Counted from the stretch's first letter, positions 1 through 9,196 are shown. The stretch is DNA of 64,000 nucleotides from Phycisphaeraceae bacterium (GCA_019636795.1 JAHBWW010000003.1:372001-436000), one strand, 5' to 3'. Notes: generated by a model from the letters alone, not told the origin. Numbers and translations are program-made.

Positions 1-714
1 CAATGTCGCGTCCTCGCGCCAATGCTTGCCAACTTCGTGAATCTTGATCTGTCCCGAATACGGATCCGCAGTGCTTTCGAGATTGCCATACACAAACCGC
101 CGCCCGTCCGCGAGCCAGTCAGGCGCACGCACCTTGCCCGGAATCTCGTCGGCCAAAAGCGCACGCCGCTCAACATCCATCAAATACAGCGTCGAGTTCT
201 CGTCACCCGCTCGATACATCCCAAACGCCAGCAGCCGCCCATCATCACTCGGGCTGAACCACGACAATGTCAGCAGTCCGCTTGCATCCATTGTGTTCGG
301 GTTGATCAACTCCACCGGCTCGGCGTCGATCCCGTGCCGAACATACAGCACCGCCTGCGCCTGCGTCCCCTCGCGCTTGGTATAAAAATACCGCTCGCCA
401 GCCATCGCAGGCGCGCCCACGCTCCCGACCTCCATCAGTTGCTGCATGCGCGCTTCCAGCTGCGCCCGTCCCGGAAGAGCATCGAGCACCGATCGCGTGT
501 ACGCGTTCTGCTCATGCGTCCACGCTGTCACAGCCTCGGTCGGCAGACCCATGCGCGCCGGATCCGCGTTGTCTCCTTCGAGCCATCTGTACTCGTCCAC
601 GATTTCCACGCCATGAAGCGTGTCACGCACGACCGTCTTGCTCGTCTGAGGCGGACCAGCCAGGACCGATGCCCCACCAAACGCCAACACGAAAACAAGC
701 GACGACCTGAGCAT
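1..714 (-). CDS. Prolyl oligopeptidase family (S9) peptidase, 3' end cut by window edge
   Basis: This is the first 238 codons of a secreted serine peptidase of the prolyl oligopeptidase family; the gene runs off the left edge. After a signal peptide (about residues 1-19, ending VLAG) comes the family's N-terminal signature, DTLHGVEIVDEYRWLEG. The start of the seven-bladed propeller follows, including the SWFSPSDDGRLLAFGMY strand. The catalytic hydrolase domain would lie outside the window. ATG codons stand at 720 and 714. An AGAAAGGA SD directly abuts the first and sits 6 bases before the second, so 714 is preferred. It lies 57 bases downstream of the ABC ATPase on the same strand and may be cotranscribed. 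The family call is firm; activity cannot be judged without the Ser-Asp-His half. Confidence 0.85.
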   Translation of the reverse strand, partial: MLRSSLVFVLAFGGASVLAGPPQTSKTVVRDTLHGVEIVDEYRWLEGDNADPARMGLPTEAVTAWTHEQNAYTRSVLDALPGRAQLEARMQQLMEVGSVGAPAMAGERYFYTKREGTQAQAVLYVRHGIDAEPVELINPNTMDASGLLTLSWFSPSDDGRLLAFGMYRAGDENSTLYLMDVERRALLADEIPGKVRAPDWLADGRRFVYGNLESTADPYSGQIKIHEVGKHWREDATL

Positions 715-770
715 GCCCATTCCTTTCTCGATCGAAACTTCAGCGCGACCCACTTTTCCCTTCCATCTCA

Positions 771-1739
771 TCATTGCACCAGACCCTTGGTCAACCGCAT
801 AAATGCAGTCTCCAGGTTGACCGGCTCCTCCGTAAACTGCGTCAAACGATAGCCATGGTTGATCAGAATGTTCGGCAGATCCGTAAACGACCTCCCGCCC
901 GTCTGGTTGTATTCCACATGCATCATGCGGCCGTTGCCCCCGCCAGCCGCTGTGCCGTCGCCCGCCACGATCCGTACCTTCTCAACCCCCGCAACCTTCG
1001 ACACAAGTTCTGCCGCTTCATCGAGCCGATTCTCGACCGCAAGGTGTATCACATGCCCGACCTTGGCACGCCGCAGGATCTCCGCCACCGACCCGCTGAA
1101 CAGCAGTTGCCCTCGTTCGATGATGCCGACGACGTTGCACAGTTCAGCCAGCTCATGCAGAATGTGGCTCGAAATCAGAATCGTCTTGCCCATCCGCTTG
1201 AGTTCCTTGAGCAACTCGCGAATCTCGATGCGCGCCCGAGGGTCAAGCCCCGACGCCGGCTCATCCATCAACAGCACCTTGGGGTCATGAAGCAGCACGC
1301 GAGCGATACTCAACCGCTGCTGCATACCCCGGCTCAACGAGTTTACTTCCGCCGTCGCCTTATAGCCCAGATCCGTCAGTTCCAGCACATCCTTGACAAC
1401 CTTGCGCCGCTGTTCGCCATGAATGTTGTACGCCGCTGCGAAAAACTCAAGATACTCCGTCACCACCATGTCTTCATACGCGCCCATAAAGTCAGGCACG
1501 TATCCAATCAGAGGCCTGATCTGGCGATTCTGATAGCCAACCGTCAGACCCGCAATCTGCGCCTGCCCGCTCGAAGGCTTGAGCAGGGTCGCCAGGATCT
1601 TGATCGTCGTCGTCTTTCCCGCGCCATTAGGACCTATGAACCCATAGCAATCACCCTCTTCAATCGAGAGGTTCAGATTGTCCAGCGCAACAAGCTCCGC
1701 GTACCGCTTCGTCAGGTTGATCGTTTCAATCATTGGCAC
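771..1739 (-). CDS. ABC-2 type transporter ATP-binding protein
   Basis: Cytoplasmic ATPase subunit of an ABC transporter of the CcmA/NatA/gliding-type class, about 322 residues. Walker A is GPNGAGKT near residue 37, the signature is LSRGMQQRL near residue 137, and Walker B is VLLMDEPASGLDP, followed by the H-loop SSHIL. The C-terminal 100 residues form the usual extra domain of this class. The start is GTG at 1739: a GAGGAG motif lies 9 bases upstream, whereas the in-frame ATG at 1733 is 15 bases away. It begins 21 bases after the stop of the large membrane protein at 1761-4223, so the two are probably cotranscribed partners. No separate ABC-2 permease gene is visible here, so the substrate is unknown. 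Confidence 0.93.
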   Translation of the reverse strand: MPMIETINLTKRYAELVALDNLNLSIEEGDCYGFIGPNGAGKTTTIKILATLLKPSSGQAQIAGLTVGYQNRQIRPLIGYVPDFMGAYEDMVVTEYLEFFAAAYNIHGEQRRKVVKDVLELTDLGYKATAEVNSLSRGMQQRLSIARVLLHDPKVLLMDEPASGLDPRARIEIRELLKELKRMGKTILISSHILHELAELCNVVGIIERGQLLFSGSVAEILRRAKVGHVIHLAVENRLDEAAELVSKVAGVEKVRIVAGDGTAAGGGNGRMMHVEYNQTGGRSFTDLPNILINHGYRLTQFTEEPVNLETAFMRLTKGLVQ

Positions 1740-1760
1740 AACAACAAACTCCTCGAAGTA

Positions 1761-4223
1761 TCAACCCGCTTCGCCAGATGCACGAATGCGCGGCGGATTC
1801 GGCTCCAGCGGATACACCCACATCAGCAGCGTCCGCCCCTCGCTCGGCACACGCTGCCCATCGAGCATCACCGGCACCAACGATGTCTCGCTCCGCCCCG
1901 ATTCCTGAATCTGCCCGATCACCATCACGCTCGGCTGCGTAAACCACATGCCAAGGTCAAACCCGTGCGTCAGCGATCGCCGGGCGAGTCGATCGCCCAC
2001 ACCCGCCCCCGTCCCCTCAAAACGCGGCGGCTCGAGCTGCGAAAACAACGCCAGCGACTTAAGCCGCTCCGGGAACCGTCGCGAATCGGGGCGTGTTGTT
2101 CCCGTCGCCGCGATCCGCTCGCCTTCGAGCAACTGTTGAAGATAAACAAACGCCAACTGCCGCCTCTGCACCGCGTCCGACTCGCCACGCCGTGTCACAT
2201 CGGGCATCAGCAACCTCGAGTTCGGTGCCCAAGGCCCTGCCAGTTCATACGCAAACACATTGCCCGTCAACTGCCTCCCCGGTCGTCCGCCATCGATGAG
2301 CGATACCTGACCGCGATTGACCAGAATCACCACATCTTCGAGTGCAGCCGGCAGTCCGTGGGCGATGGAGCCCTCAATCTCGTAATTCAGCCGCACACCC
2401 GAAGCATCAAACTCATCTTCGCCCACAAGTCGCAGCCGGGGCTCTGAGAGATCGCCAGGCTCGCCGATCGGTTCCGGAAGCCGCCAATCTGTCCGCCCCG
2501 CCCACTCGACCGCAATCTCCTTGACCGTCGAACGCGCCGGAAACATCAACTGACTTGGCGCACGCGCTTCCACGCGATACGGCCGATTGTCCGGGAACCT
2601 CGCCAGACCAACCGAACTCCCCGAAGCCTCGAACGGACTCATCAAGTTCGAGTCGCGTGCACCTTCGACCTGCGCGAGCCCGACCACACCGTCGCCGTAG
2701 TATGGCACGAGCATCGCCATCCACGACCGCGCACGCTGCACCTCCTGCCCATGCACCGCCATGGCGATTGTCACATGGCGCACCACCGCACGCTGCGGCC
2801 TTGCAAGCGACGCGCCCGCCCACGCCACACCTGTGAACAACACAATCGAACCAGCGAACGCAAGCCACGCGTGCTGCTTCAGACCGCGCTTGCTCAGCAG
2901 CATGTACCCGATCGGACCCGCCACCAGCCAGTACGCTACAAAGACCAGCACCCCAAGCCCCACCCCAAACGCCGCTGTCCCCGTCTTGGCGATCTGCTCA
3001 GGCACATCAATGTCGAGCGGCACAAACGATCGCGTCTCCATCCGCACACCCGGTGCCAGCGTGCCTGACGCCGCGATCTGATCCGACGTATTAAGTTCTC
3101 CGCGCCGACCCAGCACGCGATGCCAGAAGATCTCAGCGCGTGGCAATCCCAAGTTCCGCAACCCCGCAGAACCAAGATCAATCCCGATCACTGTCACCGC
3201 ACCACAGCCGATCAACCTCCGAATCACCACACACTCGTTGTCCGGCCCAACAAGAATCGGCATCGCCTCATGCGCAAGTGCATCTGCAGAAGCCCGAAAT
3301 GTGCGCACCAACGCAGAACTCGGCAGCACCGCTTCCTTGTCATACGTCAGCAGTGCCCGATACTGATTCAGGTCCACACCCTCACGTGTGATCGGAGGAT
3401 CGATCCGAGGCATCAGGCTCGCCAGCGGATTGCCCGCAGCGCTGAACCACTCCTGCCCGATCGAAGGCAGCACCACAACCAGGTGCCCCCCACGCTCGAC
3501 CCATTCGCGCACCGCCTGCGCCTTATCCGGACTCAGATTTCCCGGATTCGTCTGCTCGCGTGTCGTCCCCCAGACAAGCACGCTGAGCGAACTAAGCCCC
3601 TGCCAACGGTCCGGGATGTCCATGATGTCCATGCCCGCAACAATCGCTGTCATTTCGTGCCCTTGAGGCAGAAACGACGTGAAGTTCCCTGTCGGGCCAT
3701 AGTCATCAAGCCCGAATCGGAAAGGTCCGACCACGCCGACCATCCCCCTGTGTCCGGGGAGCACCCGTTGCAGGGGGGCTTCCGCCCGACCCAACAATCG
3801 CCCCGTCCGAAACCCAATGCGGTCCCCCCCCGACGAGTTTTCCACAGCCTCGTACGCCAGAACGTCCAGAAAATCACGCCGCGTCGAGGCCGGCAATACC
3901 GCATACAACCAGAACGATTGAGGCAGATTGGCATTCGACGTCACAACCCGGTCGTAGTGCACCTCGTCTCCATCCGGATCAACCGAACGAACGCGCAAAA
4001 CCAGGTCTCGCTGCGGGGCAAGTCCCCGATCGGTCAGTTCGACGCGAATCCCGCTCCAATCTCCCTCACGAGCCGCATTTGCGGGTCCGACCCGCGTCAC
4101 CCGCAACTGCACTTCCAGATCCGACTCCTGCTGCGCCACCACCGGCAACGCCGCCCAAAGCGACAGCACCACCGCAATCACCCGACCCAGACGTGCTCGA
4201 ACAACCTGCTTACACATGCTCAT
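1761..4223 (-). CDS. Large membrane-anchored protein with glutamine-amidotransferase-like fold, ABC-associated
   Basis: An 820-residue envelope protein with a signal peptide ending near VVAQQ. An extracytoplasmic region follows. Around residues 150-370 it contains a stretch resembling a class-I amidotransferase-like fold (VREWVERGGHLVVVLPS and a GCGAVTVIGIDLGS strand), as seen in ABC-associated membrane proteins of planctomycetes. Two membrane segments follow, at about 425-450 and 460-480, and then a C-terminal domain of about 340 residues. I see no amidotransferase catalytic Cys-His pair, so a structural or substrate-binding role is more likely. Tight spacing to the ABC ATPase downstream supports a joint export or envelope function. 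The start ATG is followed by a second in-frame ATG two codons later; either is possible. Confidence 0.75.
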   Translation of the reverse strand: MSMCKQVVRARLGRVIAVVLSLWAALPVVAQQESDLEVQLRVTRVGPANAAREGDWSGIRVELTDRGLAPQRDLVLRVRSVDPDGDEVHYDRVVTSNANLPQSFWLYAVLPASTRRDFLDVLAYEAVENSSGGDRIGFRTGRLLGRAEAPLQRVLPGHRGMVGVVGPFRFGLDDYGPTGNFTSFLPQGHEMTAIVAGMDIMDIPDRWQGLSSLSVLVWGTTREQTNPGNLSPDKAQAVREWVERGGHLVVVLPSIGQEWFSAAGNPLASLMPRIDPPITREGVDLNQYRALLTYDKEAVLPSSALVRTFRASADALAHEAMPILVGPDNECVVIRRLIGCGAVTVIGIDLGSAGLRNLGLPRAEIFWHRVLGRRGELNTSDQIAASGTLAPGVRMETRSFVPLDIDVPEQIAKTGTAAFGVGLGVLVFVAYWLVAGPIGYMLLSKRGLKQHAWLAFAGSIVLFTGVAWAGASLARPQRAVVRHVTIAMAVHGQEVQRARSWMAMLVPYYGDGVVGLAQVEGARDSNLMSPFEASGSSVGLARFPDNRPYRVEARAPSQLMFPARSTVKEIAVEWAGRTDWRLPEPIGEPGDLSEPRLRLVGEDEFDASGVRLNYEIEGSIAHGLPAALEDVVILVNRGQVSLIDGGRPGRQLTGNVFAYELAGPWAPNSRLLMPDVTRRGESDAVQRRQLAFVYLQQLLEGERIAATGTTRPDSRRFPERLKSLALFSQLEPPRFEGTGAGVGDRLARRSLTHGFDLGMWFTQPSVMVIGQIQESGRSETSLVPVMLDGQRVPSEGRTLLMWVYPLEPNPPRIRASGEAG

Positions 4224-4271
4224 CCGATTCTACCGGTCAATCCGGTCAGGGATTCGACCGATGAGCCTGAT

Positions 4272-4550
4272 ATGCTGGATCTCTCTCCAGAGTTCGGCCT
4301 GATCTCCATTGGCATCGCCGCCCTGGCCATCCTCGGATTTCTGTTCGCCCTGGCAACCAGGGTCCGCGAAGAGACCACGATCCATGACCTGCGCGTCCGT
4401 GTCTATGACATGAGAATCCACTACCTGCGCAAACTCATCGAAACCTACAAAAACGACCCCGGGGAGTCCGATGTCGAGATCGTCATGGATGATGAATCGG
4501 ACAATTCCACCTCCGTGGTTGTCGAGCCCGAGCAACGTCAGGCTGCGTGA
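4272..4550 (+). CDS. Small single-span membrane protein, function unknown
   Basis: A 92-residue protein starting MLDLSPEFGL. One clear transmembrane segment lies at about residues 10-28 (ISIGIAALAILGFLFALAT). A charged amphipathic stretch follows (VREETTIHDLRVRVYDMRIHY) and then an acidic tail. The gene diverges from the large membrane protein at 1761-4223 across about 50 bases, and ends ahead of a hairpin shared with the convergent EF-hand gene. The reading frame stays open upstream, but those residues have no protein-like character, so the ATG at 4272 is taken. No strong SD is visible. I recognise no family. Confidence 0.55.
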   Translation: MLDLSPEFGLISIGIAALAILGFLFALATRVREETTIHDLRVRVYDMRIHYLRKLIETYKNDPGESDVEIVMDDESDNSTSVVVEPEQRQAA

Positions 4551-4595
4551 GCGATTTCGATCTCGCTTCGTTTAATTGCTCTGGAAAACAAAAAA

Positions 4596-4649
4596 GAAGC
4601 CGCGCTCGACGACGATCCGTGTGCGATTCGTCCCTCGAGCGCGGCCTTC
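4596..4649. terminator. Bidirectional hairpin between convergent genes
   Basis: A 14-base arm (GAAGCCGCGCTCGA, 4596-4609) is matched by its complement at 4635-4649 with one bulged base. A-rich sequence precedes the left arm, giving a short U-tract when read on the minus strand. It sits exactly between the ends of the plus-strand gene (4550) and the minus-strand EF-hand gene (4677), as expected for a shared terminator. Confidence 0.6.
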
Positions 4650-4676
4650 ATTCATCGGCGGATCATCCCGCGTACG

Positions 4677-5450
4677 TCAGTTCCCGCCACCGCCCGGCCG
4701 CCCCGCACCCTGCCGACCACCGCCAGCCGGTGCGCCCTCTCTCGGCTCCTCGAAAAGGTCGTGCCCCTGGCTCTGAACCTCGACCAAACGCATGCGAGCT
4801 GCGGTCGCGGCTGCCGCATTGCCCTGCACAAGCGCCATCTCAAGGTCGAGTGCTTCCTTGATTGCCTTGATCAGGTTCGTGCGAAACTCAGCCTGATACT
4901 TCGTTTGATCGGTCCCGAATTTCGCCTGTGCATTCTTCGACATCGGCACGCCGAGAATCTGCGCTTTGGCTGCCACGAGCGACACCTGAATCTGCTGCAC
5001 CGCCCCCAGGTCGCCCTCACGCGTGTCCGCGGTGAACTCAGACCGTTGAATGCGCCTCAGAGCCCGACCCGCGTTGGACATGTTGGCCTCGAAGGGGACA
5101 TCCGCAGCCGGTGCGCCTCCAGCACCAGGTGCGCCTCCCCCTGCGCCCGGTCTGCCGCCACGATTGGCAGCGAGTGCTTCGAGTTCGGCCTTGTCAATAA
5201 AGCCATCGCCATTGGTATCGAACCGATCAAACCCGCGCCCCATGGGCGAATCGGCAAGTTCTTCCCGCGACAGTTTCCCGTCGCCGTTGGAATCGAACTC
5301 CATCAGCCGGGCCATAAACTGCGCCGGATCGGTGGGCTGCCCCTGCCCCGGTCTCACCGGGCGATCCGCTTCGGGTTGGAACACACTCGTCGAAGCCACC
5401 AGACCGCACAACGCAGCAACTCCAAAGCCCGCAACCAATGTCTTTCGCAT
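4677..5450 (-). CDS. Secreted EF-hand protein with cytochrome b562-like helical domain
   Basis: A 257-residue exported protein with a signal peptide over residues 1-22. Two canonical EF-hand loops are present, DSNGDGKLSREE (53-64) and DTNGDGFIDKAE (78-89), with all Asp/Asn/Glu calcium ligands intact. After a Gly/Pro/Ala linker (98-118), residues 119-233 look like a cytochrome b562-type four-helix bundle. A Met stands near its start (EANMSNA, Met124) and a His near its end (SQGHDLF, His230), at the places of the b562 haem ligands, and a matching FRTNLIKAIKEAL helix lies between. A low-complexity Gly-rich tail follows. The start is supported by AAGGA 7 bases upstream. The EF-hand call is firm; the b562 assignment is by eye, and haem binding is inference. 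Confidence 0.85.
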   Translation of the reverse strand: MRKTLVAGFGVAALCGLVASTSVFQPEADRPVRPGQGQPTDPAQFMARLMEFDSNGDGKLSREELADSPMGRGFDRFDTNGDGFIDKAELEALAANRGGRPGAGGGAPGAGGAPAADVPFEANMSNAGRALRRIQRSEFTADTREGDLGAVQQIQVSLVAAKAQILGVPMSKNAQAKFGTDQTKYQAEFRTNLIKAIKEALDLEMALVQGNAAAATAARMRLVEVQSQGHDLFEEPREGAPAGGGRQGAGRPGGGGN

Positions 5451-5660
5451 TTTGTTATCCTTTTTCTAAGATCGCTCGCGCGAACCGCACTCCAACCATG
5501 CGCCCACAGCGCTCTGACGCGCAGCAAACGCCCGCCAGACCAGCATATTGCAGACGCGCTGATCGTGCGCCAGCGGTGCACACTGTGATGTTCGGTTCAG
5601 CATGGCTCCTGGGACGGACCCCCAACGCTATTGTCTGAAGAACCCAACCGGAGACCCGAC

Positions 5661-6320
5661 ATGCGCTTCATTCCTGCATTCGTTGCAGTGCCGATCGTCT
5701 GCCTGACGATCGGGTGTGAACGATCTGTGCCTTATTCAGACTCTGTTCCAACGCCGCCTTCCTCGACGGAGCCCTCAGCGTCATCGCCCAAACGGGGTAT
5801 TGGCACTCAAGTCTCTGCGCCCGACGTTCGGCTCTCGACGCCTGAAGGTGTGTTCGTCAATCTCGCCGACGCTTTGGGTTCGGGTCCGGTCGTGGTCATC
5901 TTCTATCGCGGGGGATGGTGCCCGTTTTGTACCGGCCATTTGTCCGCCTGGCAGGACCGCCTGGCCGAACTTGATTCGCTGGGCGCTTCGCTCATCGCGA
6001 TCACGCCTGAACGTCCGGATCGCGTCGGGGCTGGGCAGGCCGAACACAATTATGGTTTTGCGGTGCTCTCTGACGCCCAAGGCGAAGCTGCACGCGCATT
6101 CGATCTTCAGTTCACGATCGACGCCAAGACCCGGGAGTTATACCAAACCTACGACATCGACCTCTCGCAGTTCAACGCCTCGGGAACGTGGGACATGGTC
6201 ATTCCTGCCACATATGTGATCGACTCGGGAGGCGTCATTCGATACGCGTATGTCAATGAAGACTACCGCACGCGTGCGGAAGTAGATGACGTTCTTGAAG
6301 CGGTACGAAGTTTGCCGTGA
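5661..6320 (+). CDS. Peroxiredoxin-like (AhpC/TSA fold) lipoprotein
   Basis: A 219-residue thioredoxin-fold protein of the redoxin group. The leader ends in a lipobox, LTIGC (Cys19), so it is probably lipid-anchored in the envelope. The active-site strand reads VVIFYRGGWCPFC, placing a CxxC pair at Cys87/Cys90. This matches the 'peroxiredoxin-like' group with RGGWCPYC rather than typical 2-Cys AhpC. The frame is open further upstream, but ATG 5661 has a GGAG SD and starts the signal sequence. It is a single gene, followed by a tRNA. A role in detoxifying peroxides or in thiol exchange at the cell surface is inferred. Confidence 0.85.
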   Translation: MRFIPAFVAVPIVCLTIGCERSVPYSDSVPTPPSSTEPSASSPKRGIGTQVSAPDVRLSTPEGVFVNLADALGSGPVVVIFYRGGWCPFCTGHLSAWQDRLAELDSLGASLIAITPERPDRVGAGQAEHNYGFAVLSDAQGEAARAFDLQFTIDAKTRELYQTYDIDLSQFNASGTWDMVIPATYVIDSGGVIRYAYVNEDYRTRAEVDDVLEAVRSLP

Positions 6321-6393
6321 TTCCGCGCGTTACGCAAGCCGCCAACAGAGCCAAGCCTTTGTGTGACTCGTGCGATACGATCTGGTAACCCCT

Positions 6394-6466
6394 GGCCCTG
6401 TAGCTCAGCGGTTAGAGCAGGCGACTCATAATCGCTCGGTCTCCGGTTCGAATCCGGGCGGGGCCA
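6394..6466 (+). tRNA. tRNA with CAU anticodon, most like tRNA-Ile2
   Basis: A complete 73-base cloverleaf. The acceptor GGCCCTG pairs with CGGGGCC. The D arm is GCTCAGCGGTTAGAGC. The anticodon stem is GGCGA/TCGCT with loop CTCATAA, giving anticodon CAT. The T arm is TCCGG-TTCGAAT-CCGGG and the discriminator is A. No CCA is encoded. The anticodon arm GGCGACTCATAATCGCT and the neighbouring GGTC match the minor isoleucine tRNA of E. coli much better than its elongator Met tRNA. The C34 would then need lysidine modification by TilS. Elongator Met is the alternative. Confidence 0.93.
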
Positions 6467-6491
6467 TTCTGGGATCGGGCACGAAAGGCAC

Positions 6492-7475
6492 TTAGGCCAG
6501 ACCGTGTTCGTTGAGCCAGTGTTCGGCGTCCAACGCGGCTTGGCAGCCCATGCCCGCTGCGGTCACCGCCTGCCGATAGCGCGGGTCGGCCACGTCGCCG
6601 GCTGCAAATACGCCCGGAATGGTCGTGTGACTGCTTCGGCTGCGCAAGACCACATACCCCTTGTCATCCAGCTCCACCCCGGTTCCACGCAGAAACTTCG
6701 TTGTGGGGGTGTGCCCGATCGCTACGAAAAGTCCCTTGACATCGAGCGTCGAACGCTCCTGCGTAATGGTGTCCTCGAGCAATACGCCGGTAATCGTGTC
6801 GCCACCCAGAACATCGACCACGACCTTGTTCCACACGGCTTTGGCGTTGGGTTTGGAGAGGAAACGTTCCTGCATGATCTTGCTGGCACGAAAGGAGTCG
6901 CGACGGTGAATGACATACACCATGCTCCCGAACTTCGTGAGGTACGTTGCCTCTTCCATAGCCGAGTCGCCTCCGCCAACGACGGCAAGCGGCTGACCAC
7001 GAAAGGCAGGGAGCGCACCATCGCACACCGCGCACGCCGAAACGCCCCCGCCGCTCCGGGCCAGTCGCATCTCGTTGTCGAGCCCCATCCAGTTCGCGGT
7101 CGCGCCCGTCGCGATGATCACTGCGTGGGCACGTATCGACTCCCCGGCAGAAGTGTGAAGCGTGTGCGGACCGGATTTGGAAAACTCGACCTGCGTGATG
7201 TCTTCCCCGACAGCGACTGTTCCGAAGCGCTCGGCCTGCGCGGCAAAGGCGTCCATCATCTCCGGGCCTTCGATACCCTTGGGGAATCCGGGGTAGTTCT
7301 CGACCTCTGTCGTGAGCATCAACTGTCCGCCGGGAAGAATCGGCCCTGGATCCTGCTTGGGCACACCGACGTAACACACCGGTCGCAATTGTGCACGCGC
7401 CGCGTAGATCGCGGCTGTCCACCCTGCCGGACCTGACCCGATGATGACGACCTTGTGCACTGCATCGGTGCTCAA
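6492..7475 (-). CDS. trxB: Thioredoxin-disulfide reductase
   Basis: Cytoplasmic FAD/NADPH enzyme that reduces thioredoxin, about 327 residues. The FAD-binding motif GSGPAG is at residues 13-18, the redox pair CAVCDG at Cys148/Cys151, an NADPH-binding GGGDSAMEE lies just after, and the C-terminal FAD motif GVFAAGDV completes the family pattern. The start is TTG at 7475: an AGGGAGG SD lies 5 bases upstream, and the alternative GTG at 7460 is too far from it. It ends 25 bases after the convergent tRNA. A thioredoxin gene is not nearby. Confidence 0.96.
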   Translation of the reverse strand: MSTDAVHKVVIIGSGPAGWTAAIYAARAQLRPVCYVGVPKQDPGPILPGGQLMLTTEVENYPGFPKGIEGPEMMDAFAAQAERFGTVAVGEDITQVEFSKSGPHTLHTSAGESIRAHAVIIATGATANWMGLDNEMRLARSGGGVSACAVCDGALPAFRGQPLAVVGGGDSAMEEATYLTKFGSMVYVIHRRDSFRASKIMQERFLSKPNAKAVWNKVVVDVLGGDTITGVLLEDTITQERSTLDVKGLFVAIGHTPTTKFLRGTGVELDDKGYVVLRSRSSHTTIPGVFAAGDVADPRYRQAVTAAGMGCQAALDAEHWLNEHGLA

Positions 7476-7529
7476 TTCAGCCTCCCTTCAACACTGACCC
7501 GAGATCGGGCAACACCACGAAACCCCATG

Positions 7530-9113
7530 TCAGGGCAAGCGACCCGTATCGCGCAAGTGCTCGCGATGGATCGAAAGCATCGGAGGCCAGATCAGGTAGT
7601 CGCCCGTGATGGCGTCGAGATCGTTGCTCACATCTTCGGCGAAGTTCTTGACGCCGTCCTGCCCCACGGAATACATCACGAACTGGTCTTCACGCAACAT
7701 CATCGCAAAGTTCTCGCCTCCGGGTGCGAACACGTTCATGCGGTGAGGCTGCGCGATCGCACGTTCATCGGGCAGATATGAATCACGCACAGGAACAAAG
7801 TATTCGAGCGAAGGCAGGCGACCGGCTGCACGATTCGGATTGAATGGATCCGCTTCGATCTGCGTCAGCCAGCGCGGACGAACCGAACTGGCATCCGGCG
7901 GGAACACCCCCAGTTCGTAGAAATAACCGAGCACCGCCAGGGCATGTCTCGTCCCAACGACTTCTGCTTCGAACACCCGACGCATCCGGAACAACTCGCT
8001 CAGATCCGTCGTCGAAGCCGTCACAACCGCAAATCGGCTGCGATCGAACTGGTCCCAATAGTGCGGCAGCGCAGACTGGCGATCAAAAGCCGACAGACGC
8101 CAACGCGATGACCAACCATCGAACACGCGATTAATCGCATCGCGCACTTCGAACCAATCGGCCTGGTTTGCACCAGCCGACTCGAATCGCGATGCCTCAG
8201 CGAACAGCCTCAGCGGGCGGTCAGACGTGCGCAGTCGAGCCATCACGCTCGCAAAGAGATCTTCCCGCACTCCGCCACGCGGGACGTACAGCGTTTCGAG
8301 CAGCTGTTCGGCCGCCACCTTGTTACCCGTTGGGAACACGAGACGTTCTGGATTGAGATAGCCTCGGTTATAGAGTTCAAGTTTTGCGATGATGCCCTGA
8401 ATCTGTGGCGGCGAGAGCGACCGACTCCCGCGAAAATCCTCGTACGCAATATCGCGAATGCGCGTTGCCGCATCCATCATCATGCTCAAGCCGTAGCGCA
8501 TCTCCTTGGCAAACACGCGATCGCTGAGCTGTCGCCCGACGTAGATGAGACGGACAAGAACATCGCACGCCTCGGCGGTCTTGCCCTCGGTGTTCAGCCG
8601 CATCGCTTCAATGTGCGCCAGGATCCACAGGTTTTCGAACTGTTCGAGATAGTGCATCCTCGCGCCTGCGAGCAGTGGCGGGTCGCCCAGTTCTGTGTAG
8701 GCTCGGGCACGAATGAACTCCGGACTGACTCGCGAGCCATAGACCTGCGCAAAGACCATGCCGTGCCGTTCGTCGGGGTTTTCGGTGACTTGCCGCAAAG
8801 CCGTCAGAGCGGCACGCTGGGCTGGAGCAAGTGCCCAATCTTCGGCCAGACTCCAAGTGATGCTGCCGGCGTATGTCAGTGCTGCCATCTCGGGCGAGTC
8901 AATGCCGATGGGCGGCTCGTCCATCGCGATCAGCGCGCGAAGCAAGATTCCGTCGCTGCGGCGGGACTCGGGCACCTGTACGTATGTGCTGTTCACCCGC
9001 GCGAGATGATCGACCTGCCCACTCGATGGAGAGGCTGCAAGCCCGAGGACACCAAGGATTACACCGGCCAGTCGCGTCGCCCAAGGGCGAGAACATTCAA
9101 TCGTGCTCATCAT
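7530..9113 (-). CDS. Secreted protein of unknown function
   Basis: About 527 residues with a hydrophobic export signal after MSTIECSRPWATR. No catalytic family is recognised. The sequence is largely helical. Its last third carries the pattern RHALAVLGYFYELGVFPPDAS ... ADPFNPNRAAGRLPSLEYF ... QFVMYSVGQDGVKN ... DYLIWPP. That pattern is shared by many planctomycete secreted proteins in which an inner-peptide region ends in a FVLYSVGPDG element. The double ATG at 9113/9110 is taken as start; an upstream TTG at 9131 is possible and no SD decides. It follows the sigma-factor gene on the same strand by 84 bases. Confidence 0.7.
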   Translation of the reverse strand: MMSTIECSRPWATRLAGVILGVLGLAASPSSGQVDHLARVNSTYVQVPESRRSDGILLRALIAMDEPPIGIDSPEMAALTYAGSITWSLAEDWALAPAQRAALTALRQVTENPDERHGMVFAQVYGSRVSPEFIRARAYTELGDPPLLAGARMHYLEQFENLWILAHIEAMRLNTEGKTAEACDVLVRLIYVGRQLSDRVFAKEMRYGLSMMMDAATRIRDIAYEDFRGSRSLSPPQIQGIIAKLELYNRGYLNPERLVFPTGNKVAAEQLLETLYVPRGGVREDLFASVMARLRTSDRPLRLFAEASRFESAGANQADWFEVRDAINRVFDGWSSRWRLSAFDRQSALPHYWDQFDRSRFAVVTASTTDLSELFRMRRVFEAEVVGTRHALAVLGYFYELGVFPPDASSVRPRWLTQIEADPFNPNRAAGRLPSLEYFVPVRDSYLPDERAIAQPHRMNVFAPGGENFAMMLREDQFVMYSVGQDGVKNFAEDVSNDLDAITGDYLIWPPMLSIHREHLRDTGRLP

Positions 9114-9196
9114 GCGCGGATGGTAGCACAACCGTCAGCAGCCGGTCAGCACCCCGGGGAATCGTGGAACTCGATTCATGTGGGCAGGCTACAAGA

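Noticed and set aside
774-2447. Long plus-strand frame opposite the ABC ATPase and its partner
   Set aside because: Basic low-complexity shadow; Walker and signature motifs are on the other strand.
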